Assembly: GCF_013744875.1 (NCBI RefSeq)
Contig: NZ_CP059399.1
Span: 2,170,001 to 2,234,000, forward strand
Source of the DNA: Nocardia huaxiensis
GTDB lineage: Bacteria > Actinomycetota > Actinomycetes > Mycobacteriales > Mycobacteriaceae
Direction: 5' to 3'
Length of the DNA stretch: 64,000 nucleotides
The notes under the pieces are model-generated. The model was not told the origin of the DNA. It did not search any database and worked only from the letters and a program-made list of their open reading frames with translations. This document shows, in pieces, positions 9,782-20,100 of this stretch. Each line of letters begins with the position of its first letter. Positions within the stretch are counted from its first letter, which is position 1. Both the position numbers and the translations under genes were made by a program.

Positions 9782-11362
9782 ATGAGCACCACCGTCGCAC
9801 AGCATGCCGACGCCGCCGACCAGCGCTATCACGCGGCGGCGTTCGTGAAACGCTCCATCAACAAGGTGTTCCCGACGCACTGGTCGTTCCTGCTCGGGGA
9901 GATCGCGCTCTACAGCTTCGTCATCCTGCTGCTGTCGGGCATCTACCTGACCCTGTACTTCGATCCGTCCATGACCGAGGTGGTCTACGACGGGGCCTAT
10001 CAGCCGCTGCGCGGTGTGCGCATGTCCGCCGCCTATCAGAGCGTGCTCGACATCTCCTTCGAGACGCGCGGCGGACTGTTCGTGCGGCAGGTCCACCATT
10101 GGGCCGCACTGCTGTTCGCGGCCTCGATCATCATCCACATGTTCCGGGTGTTCTTCACCGGAGCGTTCCGGCGGCCGCGCGAGGCCACCTGGGTGGTGGG
10201 CTCGATCCTGTTGATTCTGGCCATGTTCGAGGGCTACTTCGGGTATTCGCTGCCCGACGATCTGCTCTCCGGCACCGGGCTGCGGTCGCCGCTGGGCGGC
10301 ATCACCATGGCGGTGCCCGTGATCGGCACCTGGACGCACTTCTTCCTGTTCGGCGGGGAATTCCCTGGGACGGTGCTGATTCCGCGGCTCTACATCACGC
10401 ATGTGCTGCTGTTCCCCGGAATCATGCTGGCGCTCATCGCGACCCATATCGCGCTGGTCTGGTACCAGAAGCACACGCAGTTCCCAGGTCCCGCCCGCAC
10501 CGAGCGGAATGTGGTGGGCGCGCGCATCATTCCGGTGTTCTCGCTGGATCAGGGCGCGTTCTTCGCCTTCACCCTGGGCACGGTGGCGGTCATGGGCGGC
10601 GTCCTGCAGATCAATCCGATCTGGAATCTGGGGCCGTACAACCCGGCGCAGGTGTCGGCGGGCTCGCAGCCGGACTTCTACATGATGTGGACCGACGGCC
10701 TGGCGCGGCTCATGCCGCCGTGGGAGATCTACATCGGCAACTACACCATCCCGGCCGCGTTCTGGGTGGCGGTGATCATGGCGCTGGTGCTCGTGGCGAT
10801 CCCGCTCTACCCGTGGATCGAGAAGCGGCTCACCGGTGATCGTGCGCACCACAATCTGCTGCAGCGGCCACGAGATGTGCCGGTGCGCACCGCCATCGGA
10901 GCCATGGCCATCGCGTTCTATCTGGTGCTCACGCTGGCGTGCGTCAACGACATCATCGCGGTGCAGTTCCACATCTCGCTGAACGCGACGACCTGGTTCT
11001 TCCGCATCGCGCTGCTGATCGCGCCGCCGCTGGCCTACTTCGCGGCCTACCGGTTCTGCCTGGGCCTGCAGCGCAGCGACCGCGCGGTGCTCGCGCACGG
11101 CATCGAAACCGGCATCATCAAACGGCTGCCGCACGGCGAGTACATCGAGATGCATCAGTCGCTGGGGCAGGTCGAGTACGAGGGCGCGCCGGTGCCGAAG
11201 AAGATGAACAAGCTCGGTGCGGCGGGTAAGCCCGGTGTCGGCTCGTTCCTGCGCGCCGATCCGGAAGCCGAGCGGACGGTGATCGAAGCGGGCGAGGAGC
11301 ACGCCGAGCAGGCTCAGCTCGCCATGCTGAAGGCCAAGCAGGACAGCGGGACTCGGTCATGA
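9782..11362 (+). CDS. qcrB: Cytochrome bc1 complex cytochrome b subunit
   Basis: A 526-residue polytopic membrane protein, the quinol-oxidising cytochrome b of the actinobacterial bc1-aa3 supercomplex. Haem-ligand histidine pairs are visible in [17 protein letters not shown] and in TH...[12 protein letters not shown]. The Qo-site segment is [13 protein letters not shown], the actinobacterial form of the PEWY region. Start at ATG 9782 ([16 protein letters not shown]); open frame farther upstream is only the antisense of the LuxR gene. Oddly, the usual qcrC (dihaem cytochrome c) and qcrA (Rieske) genes are absent on both sides. This is therefore a stand-alone copy, possibly a second paralogue. 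It overlaps the next small ORF by ATGA. Confidence 0.92.
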   Translation: MSTTVAQHADAADQRYHAAAFVKRSINKVFPTHWSFLLGEIALYSFVILLLSGIYLTLYFDPSMTEVVYDGAYQPLRGVRMSAAYQSVLDISFETRGGLFVRQVHHWAALLFAASIIIHMFRVFFTGAFRRPREATWVVGSILLILAMFEGYFGYSLPDDLLSGTGLRSPLGGITMAVPVIGTWTHFFLFGGEFPGTVLIPRLYITHVLLFPGIMLALIATHIALVWYQKHTQFPGPARTERNVVGARIIPVFSLDQGAFFAFTLGTVAVMGGVLQINPIWNLGPYNPAQVSAGSQPDFYMMWTDGLARLMPPWEIYIGNYTIPAAFWVAVIMALVLVAIPLYPWIEKRLTGDRAHHNLLQRPRDVPVRTAIGAMAIAFYLVLTLACVNDIIAVQFHISLNATTWFFRIALLIAPPLAYFAAYRFCLGLQRSDRAVLAHGIETGIIKRLPHGEYIEMHQSLGQVEYEGAPVPKKMNKLGAAGKPGVGSFLRADPEAERTVIEAGEEHAEQAQLAMLKAKQDSGTRS

Positions 11363-11613
11363 GCGGCTGGTTCCGGGCCCATCGTGCACGGGCGGCCGGT
11401 GATTACGGACTCCTGGTCCCGGCGGCCACCGTGCTCGACGAGCGCGCCGCCCACACCGTCCGCCAGCTGCTGCACGCCTACGGGGTGCGCGCCACCACGG
11501 GCCGCGCCCGCGCCGCCCATCGCCGGCGCAACGAACCGGACCGGTTCCGCATCCTGGTCTTCCCGGAGGACGCCACGCTCGCCTACGACGTGCTCAGCCG
11601 GCACACCAGCTGA
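11359..11613 (+). CDS. Small conserved protein, possibly DUF2007-like
   Basis: An 84-residue soluble, Arg/Ala-rich protein whose ATG overlaps the qcrB stop (ATGA), implying translational coupling. The pattern hydrophobic strand ([11 protein letters not shown]), helix ([17 protein letters not shown]), strand ([10 protein letters not shown]) and final helix ending VLSRH resembles the small ferredoxin-like DUF2007 fold. That assignment is tentative. No membrane segment or cysteine is present, so it is not an obvious bc1 subunit. The coupling suggests a role tied to this QcrB, such as assembly or regulation, but this is inference. Confidence 0.6.
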   Translation: MSGWFRAHRARAAGDYGLLVPAATVLDERAAHTVRQLLHAYGVRATTGRARAAHRRRNEPDRFRILVFPEDATLAYDVLSRHTS

Positions 11614-11628
11614 GCACGGGCGGACGGC

Positions 11629-13266
11629 TCAGCGGTGGTCGCGATACCAGCGAATGAGCGCGTCCGTGGACGAATCGTCCTGGGGTGCGGGCGCTTGCGC
11701 CGAGGTGAGCAGCGGTTCGAGGGCCAGCGCCTGCTGCTTGCCCAGCTCCACACCCCACTGGTCGAAGCTGTCGATTCCCCAGATCGCGCCCTCGGTGAAC
11801 ACCTGATGCTCGTAGAGGGCGATGAGCTGACCCAGCACCGACGGAGTCAGCTGCGGCGCGAGAATGGCGGTGGAGGGCCGGTTGCCCGGCATCACCTTGT
11901 GCGGCACGATCTTCGGATCGGTGCCCTCCGCGGCGATCTCCTCGGCCGTCTTGCCGAAGGCCAGCACCTTGGTCTGCGCGAACAGATTGCTCATGAGGAT
12001 GTCGTGCATGCTGCCGGTGCCGTCGAGGGTCGGCAGATCGTCTGTGGGACGGGCGAATCCGATGAAGTCGGCGGGCACCAGCCGCGTACCCTGGTGCAGC
12101 AGTTGATAGAACGCGTGCTGGCCGTTGGTTCCCGGCTCGCCCCAGAAGATCTCACCCGTCGAGGTGGTCACCGGCGTGCCGTCGGCTCGCACCGACTTGC
12201 CGTTGGATTCCATGGTCAGCTGCTGCAGATACGCCGGGAAGCGCGCCATATCGTTCGAATACGGCAGCACCGCACGGGATTCCGCGCCGAAGAAATTCGA
12301 GTACCAGAGGCCCAGCAGGCCCAGCAGCACGGGGGCGTTCTCGGTCAGGGGAGCGGTGCGGAAGTGCTCGTCCACGGTGTGGAATCCGGCCAGGAATTCG
12401 GCGAAGCGCTCCTTGCCGATCACCGCCATGACCGACAGCCCGATGGCCGAATCCACCGAGTAGCGGCCGCCGACCCAATCCCAGAAGCCGAACATGTTCG
12501 CGGTGTCGATTCCGAAGGCCGCCACCCGATCCGCGTGCGTGGACACGGCCACGAAATGCTTGGCCACCGCCTCCTCGCCGAGCGCGGCCACCAGCCAGCG
12601 CCGCGCGGCTGTCGCGTTGGTGAGCGTCTCCAGCGTGGAGAAGGTCTTGGACGCCACCACGAACAGCGTTTTCGCCGGATCCAGGCCGTCCAGCTTCGAA
12701 ACCAGGTCCGCCGGATCGACATTCGACACGAAGCGGGCCGAGATGCCCGCGTCGGCGTAATGCCGCAGTGCGAGGAACACCATCGCCGGGCCCAGATCCG
12801 AACCGCCGATGCCGATGTTCACCACCGTGGTGATGCGCTCGCCGGTCGCGCCGCGCCACTCGCCGCTCCGCACCGAATCGGTGAATTCGCCCATGCGCCG
12901 CAGGACTTCGTGCACCTGCGCGTCGGCATCCTCGCCGTCGATGTCGGTGGGCTGTGCGGCGGGCAGCCGCAGCGCCCAGTGCGCCACCGCCCGATCCTCG
13001 GAGGTGTTGATGTGCGCGCCCGCGAACATGGCGTCGCGCCGCTGCTCGAGTTCGGCCGTCTCGGCCAATTCGACCAGCAGGTCCAGGGTTTCGCGCGTCA
13101 CGCGGTGCTTGGAGTAGTCGATGTGCAGGTCACCGACCTGCACGGTCAGCTCCCGGCCGCGCTCCGGGTCCTCGGCGAAGAACTCACGCAGATGCCGTCC
13201 GGCGATCGCCGCATGGTGGTCGTGCAGTTTCCGCCAGGCCGCCGATGCGGTGATGTCGCTGCTCAC
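11629..13266 (-). CDS. pgi: Glucose-6-phosphate isomerase
   Basis: Full-length phosphoglucose isomerase (about 545 residues), interconverting glucose-6-phosphate and fructose-6-phosphate in glycolysis and gluconeogenesis. Family signatures include [24 protein letters not shown], the GGRYS loop and the active-site region [17 protein letters not shown]. The C-terminal half includes the [19 protein letters not shown] signature. GTG at 13266 gives [11 protein letters not shown]; another GTG at 13287 would add seven residues and neither has a strong ribosome binding site. It is divergent from the aldehyde dehydrogenase gene. In M. tuberculosis pgi (Rv0946c) also precedes chorismate mutase and uvrD1, so the position is conserved. 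Confidence 0.95.
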   Translation of the reverse strand: MSSDITASAAWRKLHDHHAAIAGRHLREFFAEDPERGRELTVQVGDLHIDYSKHRVTRETLDLLVELAETAELEQRRDAMFAGAHINTSEDRAVAHWALRLPAAQPTDIDGEDADAQVHEVLRRMGEFTDSVRSGEWRGATGERITTVVNIGIGGSDLGPAMVFLALRHYADAGISARFVSNVDPADLVSKLDGLDPAKTLFVVASKTFSTLETLTNATAARRWLVAALGEEAVAKHFVAVSTHADRVAAFGIDTANMFGFWDWVGGRYSVDSAIGLSVMAVIGKERFAEFLAGFHTVDEHFRTAPLTENAPVLLGLLGLWYSNFFGAESRAVLPYSNDMARFPAYLQQLTMESNGKSVRADGTPVTTSTGEIFWGEPGTNGQHAFYQLLHQGTRLVPADFIGFARPTDDLPTLDGTGSMHDILMSNLFAQTKVLAFGKTAEEIAAEGTDPKIVPHKVMPGNRPSTAILAPQLTPSVLGQLIALYEHQVFTEGAIWGIDSFDQWGVELGKQQALALEPLLTSAQAPAPQDDSSTDALIRWYRDHR

Positions 13267-13386
13267 GTCCGCCGAGGTTACAACCACTGGCCGCTACGCG
13301 CAGGTAACCCCAGGTGAACGCAGCGCCGATGCCGGATTCGCCCGGACTCCGGCTGTGCTCTCGGACACCGGCCTAGGCTGGCGAAT

Positions 13387-14838
13387 ATGGCGACCGAACA
13401 CGATGTTCTGCAATCCGTCCCCACCCGGCTCTGGATCGGCGGCCCGGTCGACGCGACCGGCGGCAAGACCTTCCCGGTGCACAATCCGGCGACCGGCGAG
13501 GTGCTCGTCGAAGTCGCGGACGCCACCCCCGAGGACGCCGTGCGCGCCCTCGACGCCGCGGCGGCGGTGCAGGCCGAATGGGCGGCCACGCCGGCCCGGC
13601 AGCGCGGGGAGATCCTGCGCGCGGTCTTCGAAGCCATCACCGCGCGGGCCGAGGAGTTCGCGCTGCTCATGACCCTCGAAATGGGCAAGGCGCTGCCCGA
13701 ATCCCGCAATGAGGTGAAGTACGGGGCGGAGTTCTTCCGCTGGTTCAGCGAGGAGGCGGTGCGTGTGCACGGGCGCTATCAGCCCGCGCCCGCCGGGACC
13801 GGCCGGATTCTGGTGACCAAGCAGCCTGTCGGGCCGTGCCTGGCCATCACGCCGTGGAACTTCCCGCTCGCCATGGGCACCCGCAAGATCGGGCCCGCGC
13901 TCGCCGCGGGCTGCACCATGATCGTCAAGCCCGCCGGTGAGACTCCGCTCACCATGCTGCTGCTCGCCAAGCTCTGCTCCGAGGCGGGCCTGCCCGACGG
14001 GGTGCTGTCGGTCATCACCACGAGTCGTTCCAGCGCTGTCACCGCGCCGCTGCTCAACGATCCGCGACTGCGCAAGCTCACCTTCACCGGATCCACCCCG
14101 GTCGGCAAGAAGCTCGTCGAGTCCTCGGCGCACGGACTGCTGCGCACCTCCATGGAACTCGGCGGCAACGCGCCCTTCGTGGTCTTCGACGACGCCGACC
14201 TCGACGCCGCGGTGCAGGGGGCGGTGCTGGCCAAGCTGCGCAATGGCGGCGAAGCCTGCACGGCGGCAAACCGATTCCACGTGCAGAACTCGGTTCGCCA
14301 GGAATTCACCGACAAGCTCGTGGCGGCCATGGGGGAGTACAAACTCGGCAATGGCACCGAACCGTCGACCACCCTCGGACCGCTCATCAACGAGGATCAG
14401 CTCGACACCGTGACCGGTCTCGTCGACGACGCCGTGAGCGCCGGCGCGCAGATCGCCCTGGGCGGCAAGGCTCCCGGCGGCCCCGGCTGGTTCTACCCGG
14501 CCACCGTGCTGACCGACATTCCCGCCCAAGCCCGCATCCTGCGCGAGGAAGTGTTCGGCCCGGTCGCCCCGATCGTCGGCTTCGACACCGAGGAAGAGGG
14601 TCTCGCCGCCGCCAACAACACCGAATTCGGCCTGGTCGCATACGTTTACACGAAGAGCCTGGACCGCGCCCTGCGCGTGGCCGAGGGGCTGGAGACCGGC
14701 ATGGTCGGCGTCAACCGCGGCGTCATCTCCGATCCGGCCGCGCCCTTCGGCGGCGTCAAGGAATCCGGCTTCGGCCGTGAGGGCGGGTTCGAGGGCATCG
14801 AGGAGTACCTCGACACCAAGTACATCGCGCTGCCGTAA
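13387..14838 (+). CDS. gabD: NAD(P)-dependent succinate-semialdehyde dehydrogenase family
   Basis: A 483-residue aldehyde dehydrogenase, standard length. It carries the cofactor-binding TPWNFPLAMGTRKIGPALAA, FTGSTPVGKKL, the catalytic glutamate in MELGGNAPF and the catalytic cysteine in NGGEACTAANRF. The sequence pattern (EMGKALPESRNEV, GGVKESGFGREGG) is that of GabD-type enzymes oxidising succinate semialdehyde to succinate, which would feed the TCA cycle beside the succinyl-CoA synthetase genes further on. Substrate choice is inferred from family resemblance. It interrupts the pgi-chorismate mutase order known from M. tuberculosis. A GC hairpin follows at 14880. Confidence 0.88.
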   Translation: MATEHDVLQSVPTRLWIGGPVDATGGKTFPVHNPATGEVLVEVADATPEDAVRALDAAAAVQAEWAATPARQRGEILRAVFEAITARAEEFALLMTLEMGKALPESRNEVKYGAEFFRWFSEEAVRVHGRYQPAPAGTGRILVTKQPVGPCLAITPWNFPLAMGTRKIGPALAAGCTMIVKPAGETPLTMLLLAKLCSEAGLPDGVLSVITTSRSSAVTAPLLNDPRLRKLTFTGSTPVGKKLVESSAHGLLRTSMELGGNAPFVVFDDADLDAAVQGAVLAKLRNGGEACTAANRFHVQNSVRQEFTDKLVAAMGEYKLGNGTEPSTTLGPLINEDQLDTVTGLVDDAVSAGAQIALGGKAPGGPGWFYPATVLTDIPAQARILREEVFGPVAPIVGFDTEEEGLAAANNTEFGLVAYVYTKSLDRALRVAEGLETGMVGVNRGVISDPAAPFGGVKESGFGREGGFEGIEEYLDTKYIALP

Positions 14839-14879
14839 TCAGCCGGGGTGCCCGCCGCGTCGCCCGAACCGTGAAAGAA

Positions 14880-14909
14880 CCGCCCCGGGGCGATAGACAC
14901 CCGGGGCGG
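14880..14909. terminator. Hairpin terminator after aldehyde dehydrogenase
   Basis: Perfect 10-bp stem CCGCCCCGGG / CCCGGGGCGG with a 10-base loop, 42 bases after the stop codon. No U-tract follows, as is common in actinobacteria. It lies between convergent genes. Confidence 0.7.
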
Positions 14910-15009
14910 CCTGGGGAAGCCTCACTCGCTCTCACGGGCAAGGCGTGGTCTCGTGGGAACCGGCAGCCCGTCGGCGAACCAGGGCGCGCGGTAGTTCCGC
15001 GTGAATATC

Positions 15010-15026
15010 CCGGGCACGCTGCCCGG
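15010..15026 (-). terminator. Weak hairpin downstream of chorismate mutase
   Basis: CCGGGCA / TGCCCGG, a 7-bp stem with a CGC loop, 34 bases past the end of the minus-strand chorismate mutase gene. It is short and lacks a T-run, so it is a tentative terminator. Confidence 0.4.
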
Positions 15027-15059
15027 CGTTAACACCCGGCTAGTGACGCGGGCTCACGG

Positions 15060-15365
15060 CTAGTGGCCCAGGCGGCCGCGGCCCAGGCGCAGCAGCAGCA
15101 TGGCGAGGGTGTGACCCTCCTGGCCCAGCTCGCTGAAGCGCTCGAGCACCTTCATCTCGCGCGAATGCACCAGCTTCGGGCCGCCATTGGCCATGCGCGT
15201 GCGGCCGATGATGCGCGACACCTCGGTGCGGCGCTTGATGGCGGCGAGGATCTCGGCGTCGAGCTTGTCGATCTCCTTGCGCAGCTTCTCGATCTCCGCC
15301 TCGGAGGGGAGGGCGGAGTCCGACCCGGTGGCAGGCTCGGATTGTCCCGTCGTCGAGATGCTCAT
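15060..15365 (-). CDS. Chorismate mutase, AroQ-delta type
   Basis: A 101-residue intracellular chorismate mutase converting chorismate to prephenate for phenylalanine and tyrosine synthesis. It has a disordered start and then the AroQ helix IEKLRKEIDKLDAEILAAI followed by KRRTEVSRIIGRTR, with the Arg/Lys residues that bind substrate. The C-terminal RLGRGRLGH tail is shared with M. tuberculosis Rv0948c. That enzyme is weakly active alone and is boosted by complex formation with DAHP synthase, so the same control is likely here. GAGGAG lies eight bases before the ATG. It is divergent from uvrD1, as in M. tuberculosis. Confidence 0.92.
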   Translation of the reverse strand: MSISTTGQSEPATGSDSALPSEAEIEKLRKEIDKLDAEILAAIKRRTEVSRIIGRTRMANGGPKLVHSREMKVLERFSELGQEGHTLAMLLLRLGRGRLGH

Positions 15366-15684
15366 ACTTTCACTCCTCGTGGTCCAGAACGTCGATCGGC
15401 ATGAGGTGCCGACCTGTTACCGATCGGTTCTTCACCAAGAATCAGACCTGTTCGGCCTTCATTGTCCCCCCGGGGGTGCGCTGGGTCCGCATCGTGTTGC
15501 CACCAGCGCCGGTCATGTGGCCAGTGTGCCACGTGGGATGACCAAACGAAAACGCCTTCATTTGTGAATCTCCTGAGTTTTCGGCGGCCGATGTTCACTC
15601 GAAATTCGCTCGACCGGCACTATTCGGACGGCTCTGCCAGCGGGCTGTCAGTCTGTCGGTGCGCGCCAGTAACGTGGATGGGCG
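15366..15684. other. Divergent intergenic region, chorismate mutase / uvrD1
   Basis: Contains the ribosome binding site of the minus-strand gene (GAGGAG at about 15373-15378) and the promoters of both genes. TAACGT at about 15669 lies 10 bases before the uvrD1 ATG and could be a -10 element of a near-leaderless transcript, but no convincing -35 goes with it. No SOS-type box or other clear site is seen. Confidence 0.4.
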
Positions 15685-18105
15685 ATGAACACGACGGTGG
15701 CACAGGACGAGCAGAAGACCGAGCAGTTGCTCGAAGGGCTGAATCCACAACAGCGCGCCGCGGTGGTACACACCGGCACTCCGCTGCTGATCGTGGCCGG
15801 AGCCGGATCCGGGAAAACCGCCGTGCTCACCCGGCGCATCGCCTATCTGCTCGCCGCCCGCGGCGTGCGGCCCGGCGAGATCCTGGCCATCACCTTCACC
15901 AACAAGGCCGCCGCCGAAATGCGTGAACGCGTGGCCGGATTGGTGGGGCCACGCGCCGCTAGCATGTGGGTGTCCACCTTCCACTCCACCTGCGTGCGCA
16001 TTCTGCGGACCCAGGCCGCGCTGGTGCCGGGCGGGCTCAACACCAACTTCTCCATCTACGACGCCGACGACTCGCGGCGACTGCTCGCCATGATCAGCCG
16101 CGACCTCGAGATCGATCCGAAGAAGTACACGCCGCGGCTGCTCGCCACCGCCATCTCCAATCTCAAGAACGAGCTCATCGATCCGGATCAGGCCGCCGCC
16201 GACGCCGCGACCGAGGACACCGAGATGCCGCGGCTCGTCGCCAAGGTCTACGACGAATACCAGCGGCGGCTGCGCGCGGCCAATGCCCTCGACTTCGACG
16301 ATCTGATCGGTGAGACGGTCGCGGTGCTGCAGAAGCATCCGCAGGTGGCCGAGTACTACCGGCGGCGGTTCCGGCACGTGCTGGTCGACGAGTACCAGGA
16401 CACCAACCACGCGCAGTACGTGCTGGTGCGGGAGCTCGTCGGGCATCACCTGCCCAAGGACTCCGAGGATCGGGTGCCGCCCAGCGAACTGTGCGTGGTG
16501 GGCGACGCCGATCAGTCCATCTATGCCTTCCGCGGCGCGACCATTCGCAATATCGAGGAGTTCGAACGCGACTTCCCCGATGCGGAAACCATTCTGCTGG
16601 AACAGAACTACCGGTCCACGCAGCGCATTCTGACCGCCGCCAATGCCGTGATCTCCCGCAATGAGAACCGGCGCGACAAGAAGCTGTGGACCGATCAGGG
16701 CGACGGCGAACTGATCGTCGGATACGTCGCCGACAACGAGCACGACGAAGCCTCGTTCGTGGCACGCGAAATCGACCGGCTCGTCGATCAGGGCGATGCC
16801 AACTACGGCGATGTCGCGGTGTTCTATCGCACCAACAACAACTCCCGGGCGTTGGAAGAGATCTTCATCCGCATGGGGCTGCCGTACAAGGTGGTCGGCG
16901 GCGTTCGGTTCTACGAGCGCAAGGAAGTGCGCGATATCGTCGCCTACCTGCGCGTGCTGGAAAATCCCGAGGACGCGGTGAGCCTGCGCCGCATTCTCAA
17001 CACCCCGCGCCGGGGGATCGGCGATCGGGCCGAAGCGTGCGTGGCCGTGCATGCCGAACAGCGCAATGTCGGCTTCGCGCAAGCGCTTCGGGATGCCGCC
17101 GACGGCAAGGTGGCGCTGCTCAACACCCGGTCCCAGCGGGCCATCGCGGGCTTCCTGGAGCTGCTCGAAGAGGTGCGCGCGGCCGGCACACAGGAGGATC
17201 TCGACTTCCCGGACGTCGGCAATGTGGTCGAGGCGGTGCTCGACCGCACCGGCTACCGCGCCGAACTCGAAGCCTCCGACGATCCGCAGGACGGGGCGCG
17301 GCTCGACAACCTCAACGAATTGGTCAGCGTCGCACGCGAATTCAGCTCCGAGGCGCGCAACAATGTCGAGGCGGCGCGGGCCGAAGGGCTACTGCCCGAA
17401 GCCGGTGAGGGTGAACCCGATCCCGGATCGCTGGCCGCCTTCCTCGAACGCGTCTCCCTCGTGGCCGACTCCGATCAGATCCCCGACGAGGGCACCGGCG
17501 TGGTGACGCTCATGACCCTGCACACCGCCAAGGGCCTCGAATTCCCCGTCGTCTTCGTGACCGGCTGGGAGGACGGGCAGTTCCCGCACATGCGCGCCCT
17601 CGGCGACCCGGCCGAACTGGCCGAGGAACGCCGCCTCGCCTACGTCGGCATCACCCGCGCCCGCAAACGCCTCTACCTCACCCGCGCCATCGTGCGCTCG
17701 GCCTGGGGGCAGCCCACCTCCGGCCCGGAATCTCGCTTCCTGCAAGAGATCCCCGGCCACCTCATGGACTGGCGTCGCCTCGAACCCACCTCCACCCAGC
17801 GCGGCTTCGTCCGCCGCCGCGGCGACGACGACGGCTTCGAACGCGACTGGACCCGCGGCGACGGCTGGAACGACCGCCCCGGCATCAGCGCCCGCACCGA
17901 CCGCCGCCCCGCCCCCGCCGCCACCAAGCGCAGCAACTCGAATCTCGTACTGGCCGTAGGCGACCGCGTCAGCCACGACAAATACGGCCTCGGCCGCGTC
18001 ATAGCCGCCGAAGGCTTCGGCGCCCTCGCCACAGCCACCATCGACTTCGGCACCGCCGGCAAAATCCGCCTCATGCCCCAGCACAGCCCCCTCACCAAAC
18101 TCTGA
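15685..18105 (+). CDS. uvrD1: ATP-dependent DNA helicase UvrD1/PcrA
   Basis: An 806-residue superfamily 1A helicase that unwinds DNA 3'-5' in nucleotide-excision repair and fork rescue. Motifs occur in order: Q-motif GLNPQQRAAVV, Walker A AGAGSGKTAVL (residues 38-48), motif II VDEYQDTNHAQY, motif III VVGDADQSIYAFRGA, motif IV LEQNYRSTQRIL, motif V TLHTAKGLEFPVVF and motif VI LAYVGITRARKRLYL. The C-terminal 60 residues form a small Tudor-like KOW domain (VLAVGDRVSHDKYGLGRV), as in PcrA, where it contacts RNA polymerase. Mycobacterial UvrD1 works with Ku; that is family knowledge. Confidence 0.96.
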   Translation: MNTTVAQDEQKTEQLLEGLNPQQRAAVVHTGTPLLIVAGAGSGKTAVLTRRIAYLLAARGVRPGEILAITFTNKAAAEMRERVAGLVGPRAASMWVSTFHSTCVRILRTQAALVPGGLNTNFSIYDADDSRRLLAMISRDLEIDPKKYTPRLLATAISNLKNELIDPDQAAADAATEDTEMPRLVAKVYDEYQRRLRAANALDFDDLIGETVAVLQKHPQVAEYYRRRFRHVLVDEYQDTNHAQYVLVRELVGHHLPKDSEDRVPPSELCVVGDADQSIYAFRGATIRNIEEFERDFPDAETILLEQNYRSTQRILTAANAVISRNENRRDKKLWTDQGDGELIVGYVADNEHDEASFVAREIDRLVDQGDANYGDVAVFYRTNNNSRALEEIFIRMGLPYKVVGGVRFYERKEVRDIVAYLRVLENPEDAVSLRRILNTPRRGIGDRAEACVAVHAEQRNVGFAQALRDAADGKVALLNTRSQRAIAGFLELLEEVRAAGTQEDLDFPDVGNVVEAVLDRTGYRAELEASDDPQDGARLDNLNELVSVAREFSSEARNNVEAARAEGLLPEAGEGEPDPGSLAAFLERVSLVADSDQIPDEGTGVVTLMTLHTAKGLEFPVVFVTGWEDGQFPHMRALGDPAELAEERRLAYVGITRARKRLYLTRAIVRSAWGQPTSGPESRFLQEIPGHLMDWRRLEPTSTQRGFVRRRGDDDGFERDWTRGDGWNDRPGISARTDRRPAPAATKRSNSNLVLAVGDRVSHDKYGLGRVIAAEGFGALATATIDFGTAGKIRLMPQHSPLTKL

Positions 18106-18444
18106 CCCCAGGCCCCGTTCGGGACAATTCCCTCTACCGCAGCAGCCGTGACCACCTCGGCTACGTAGGCCCCGTGCTGAATCCTCCGTTGTGCCATCGC
18201 CAACAGCGAGGAGCTGCTGGGGGCGGGGCCGTTCGAGTTGGGCGGGGATGCCCGCCGGTGACTCTGGTGTTCGGAGTGAGCGTTCTCGGATGGCTCCACG
18301 CTGGAGACTTCGGTCGACAGTGCGTTCACGTAGTTGACTACGATGTAGCTGGTGCGATCATCGACCTACCCGCCGCGTCATCGAAATGCCCTGCGCCGCA
18401 TGGTGTCAGGACAGGGTTTGGTCGATATCGGTAGTGTCGGCGCG
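18106..18444. other. Intergenic region before PAP2-lipid kinase gene
   Basis: About 340 bases. TTGACT near 18335 could be a -35 element for the downstream gene, but no good -10 is seen at the right spacing. There is no clear hairpin after uvrD1 and no credible small ORF. Confidence 0.35.
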
Positions 18445-20067
18445 GTGAGTGGGTGGCTGGACCGGAAGTTTCACCGGGTAGGACGATTCGATCGAGCGGT
18501 CGAGAATGCGGTGGGGGCGCTGCCCGCGTCCAAGGTCGATGTGGGGATGTTGCGGCTCACGCGCACCGCGAATTACAGCGGACTGTGGCTGGGGATCGCC
18601 GCCGCGCTGGCCACGCGCAAGGGCGCGACGCGGCGGGCCGCGCTGCGCGGGACCGTGTCCGTCGCGGGGGCCAGCCTCGTTGTCAATGCGGGGATGAAGA
18701 CGCTCATTGCGCGGCGGCGGCCGGCCGCCGAGGTGCTGCCCGTGCACCGGCGGCTGGTGCCGGCTCCGCTGTCGTCGTCGTTCCCGTCCGGGCACAGTGC
18801 CTGTGCGGCGGCCTTCGCGACCGCTGTCGCGCTCGAAAGTCCGCGCACCGCACTGGTTGTCGCGCCGCTGGCCGCCACGGTCGCGTACTCGCGCGTTCAC
18901 ACCGGTGTGCACTGGAGCTCGGACGTATTCGTCGGCGCCGCAGTCGGTTCCGCGGTCGCGCTGGCCACCCAGCGCTGGTGGCCGGTGCGCGAATCCGACG
19001 AGGCGCTGGCCCGGCCGGTGCGCGAGGCGCCGGCCATGCCGTACGGCAAAGGTCTTGTGGTCGTGGTGAATCCGGTGTCCGGTGACCCGAACTACGATCC
19101 GTTCGACGATATCGCCGAGGCGCTGCCGCAAGCCGTCGTGCTGCGTACGCAGAAGGATCTCGACGCCGCCGAACAACTCGAACAGGTGCTCGCCGAACTC
19201 GGGGGAGCCGTGCAGGCGGTCGGCGTGGCGGGTGGCGACGGCACCGTGGCCGCCATCGCCGCGGTCGCGCTGCGCCACAAGCTGCCGCTGGCCGTCGTCC
19301 CCACCGGGACGCTCAACCACTTCGCCCGCGATCTCGGCGTCTACGACCTGATCGAGGTGGTCGACGCCACCAGCATGGGCGAAGCGGTCGCCGTCGACGT
19401 GGCCAGTGTCGAGCTGGAGGATGAAACCGGTTCCAGCACAAGGTATCTGCTCAATACCGCGAGCATCGGCACCTATCCGGACATGGTGCGCATGCGGGAG
19501 AAGTGGCAGCACCGCTGGGGCAAGTGGCCCGCCTTCGCGGCCGCCCTCGTGGTCACCCTGCACCGCGCCGAATCCATCCGGATCCAGATCGACGGGCGCT
19601 GGCAGCAGGTCTGGTTCCTGTTCATCGGCAATGGGCCCTACCACCCGCACGGCGCGGTCCCGGCCTTCCGCGACCGCCTCGACTCCGGACTGCTCGACAT
19701 CCGCTGGATCCGGGCGGACGTGCGCTGGTCCCGCACCCGCGCCTTCCTGGCGCTCGCGCTCTCGGCCATCGGCCACTCCAAGGTCTACGGCGAACGCCAA
19801 TTGCCGGAACTCCTGGTGGATCTGCCGTCGCCCGAAGCGGTCGCCACCGACGGTGAGGTGGTCGGCAAGGCGACCCGGCTGCACTTCCGCATGGCGGGCC
19901 AGATCCCGGTCTACCGCCGCGACGAATCCAATCCGCGCTGGGCCGACCGCATCCGCCCGCACCATCGCCGCGCGCCCTGGTTGCGCGATGCCTTTCAATC
20001 CCTCGGACGCTGGGCATCGGCCTCCTCCAGCGAAGCCTCGAAACCGGTTACCGCGCAGCGCCGTTGA
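18445..20067 (+). CDS. Bifunctional PAP2 phosphatase / diacylglycerol kinase-like protein
   Basis: A 540-residue fusion. Residues 1-190 are a type 2 phosphatidic-acid phosphatase with the three signature motifs: KTLIARRRP, SSSFPSGHS and SRVHTGVHWSSD. From about residue 200 a lipid/diacylglycerol kinase catalytic domain follows, with VVVNPVSG, the GGDGTVAAIA nucleotide loop and PTGTLNHFARDLG. The protein could dephosphorylate one lipid and phosphorylate another, perhaps in phosphatidylinositol or undecaprenyl-phosphate metabolism; this is inference. GTG at 18445 (MSGWLDRKF) fits the family N-terminus, whereas the ATGs at 18352 and 18400 would add non-homologous sequence. Hydrophobic helices in the PAP2 half suggest membrane association. 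Confidence 0.85.
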   Translation: MSGWLDRKFHRVGRFDRAVENAVGALPASKVDVGMLRLTRTANYSGLWLGIAAALATRKGATRRAALRGTVSVAGASLVVNAGMKTLIARRRPAAEVLPVHRRLVPAPLSSSFPSGHSACAAAFATAVALESPRTALVVAPLAATVAYSRVHTGVHWSSDVFVGAAVGSAVALATQRWWPVRESDEALARPVREAPAMPYGKGLVVVVNPVSGDPNYDPFDDIAEALPQAVVLRTQKDLDAAEQLEQVLAELGGAVQAVGVAGGDGTVAAIAAVALRHKLPLAVVPTGTLNHFARDLGVYDLIEVVDATSMGEAVAVDVASVELEDETGSSTRYLLNTASIGTYPDMVRMREKWQHRWGKWPAFAAALVVTLHRAESIRIQIDGRWQQVWFLFIGNGPYHPHGAVPAFRDRLDSGLLDIRWIRADVRWSRTRAFLALALSAIGHSKVYGERQLPELLVDLPSPEAVATDGEVVGKATRLHFRMAGQIPVYRRDESNPRWADRIRPHHRRAPWLRDAFQSLGRWASASSSEASKPVTAQRR

Positions 20068-20100
20068 GGGCGGTGCGTCAGATTATCGCGGACGTACCCC

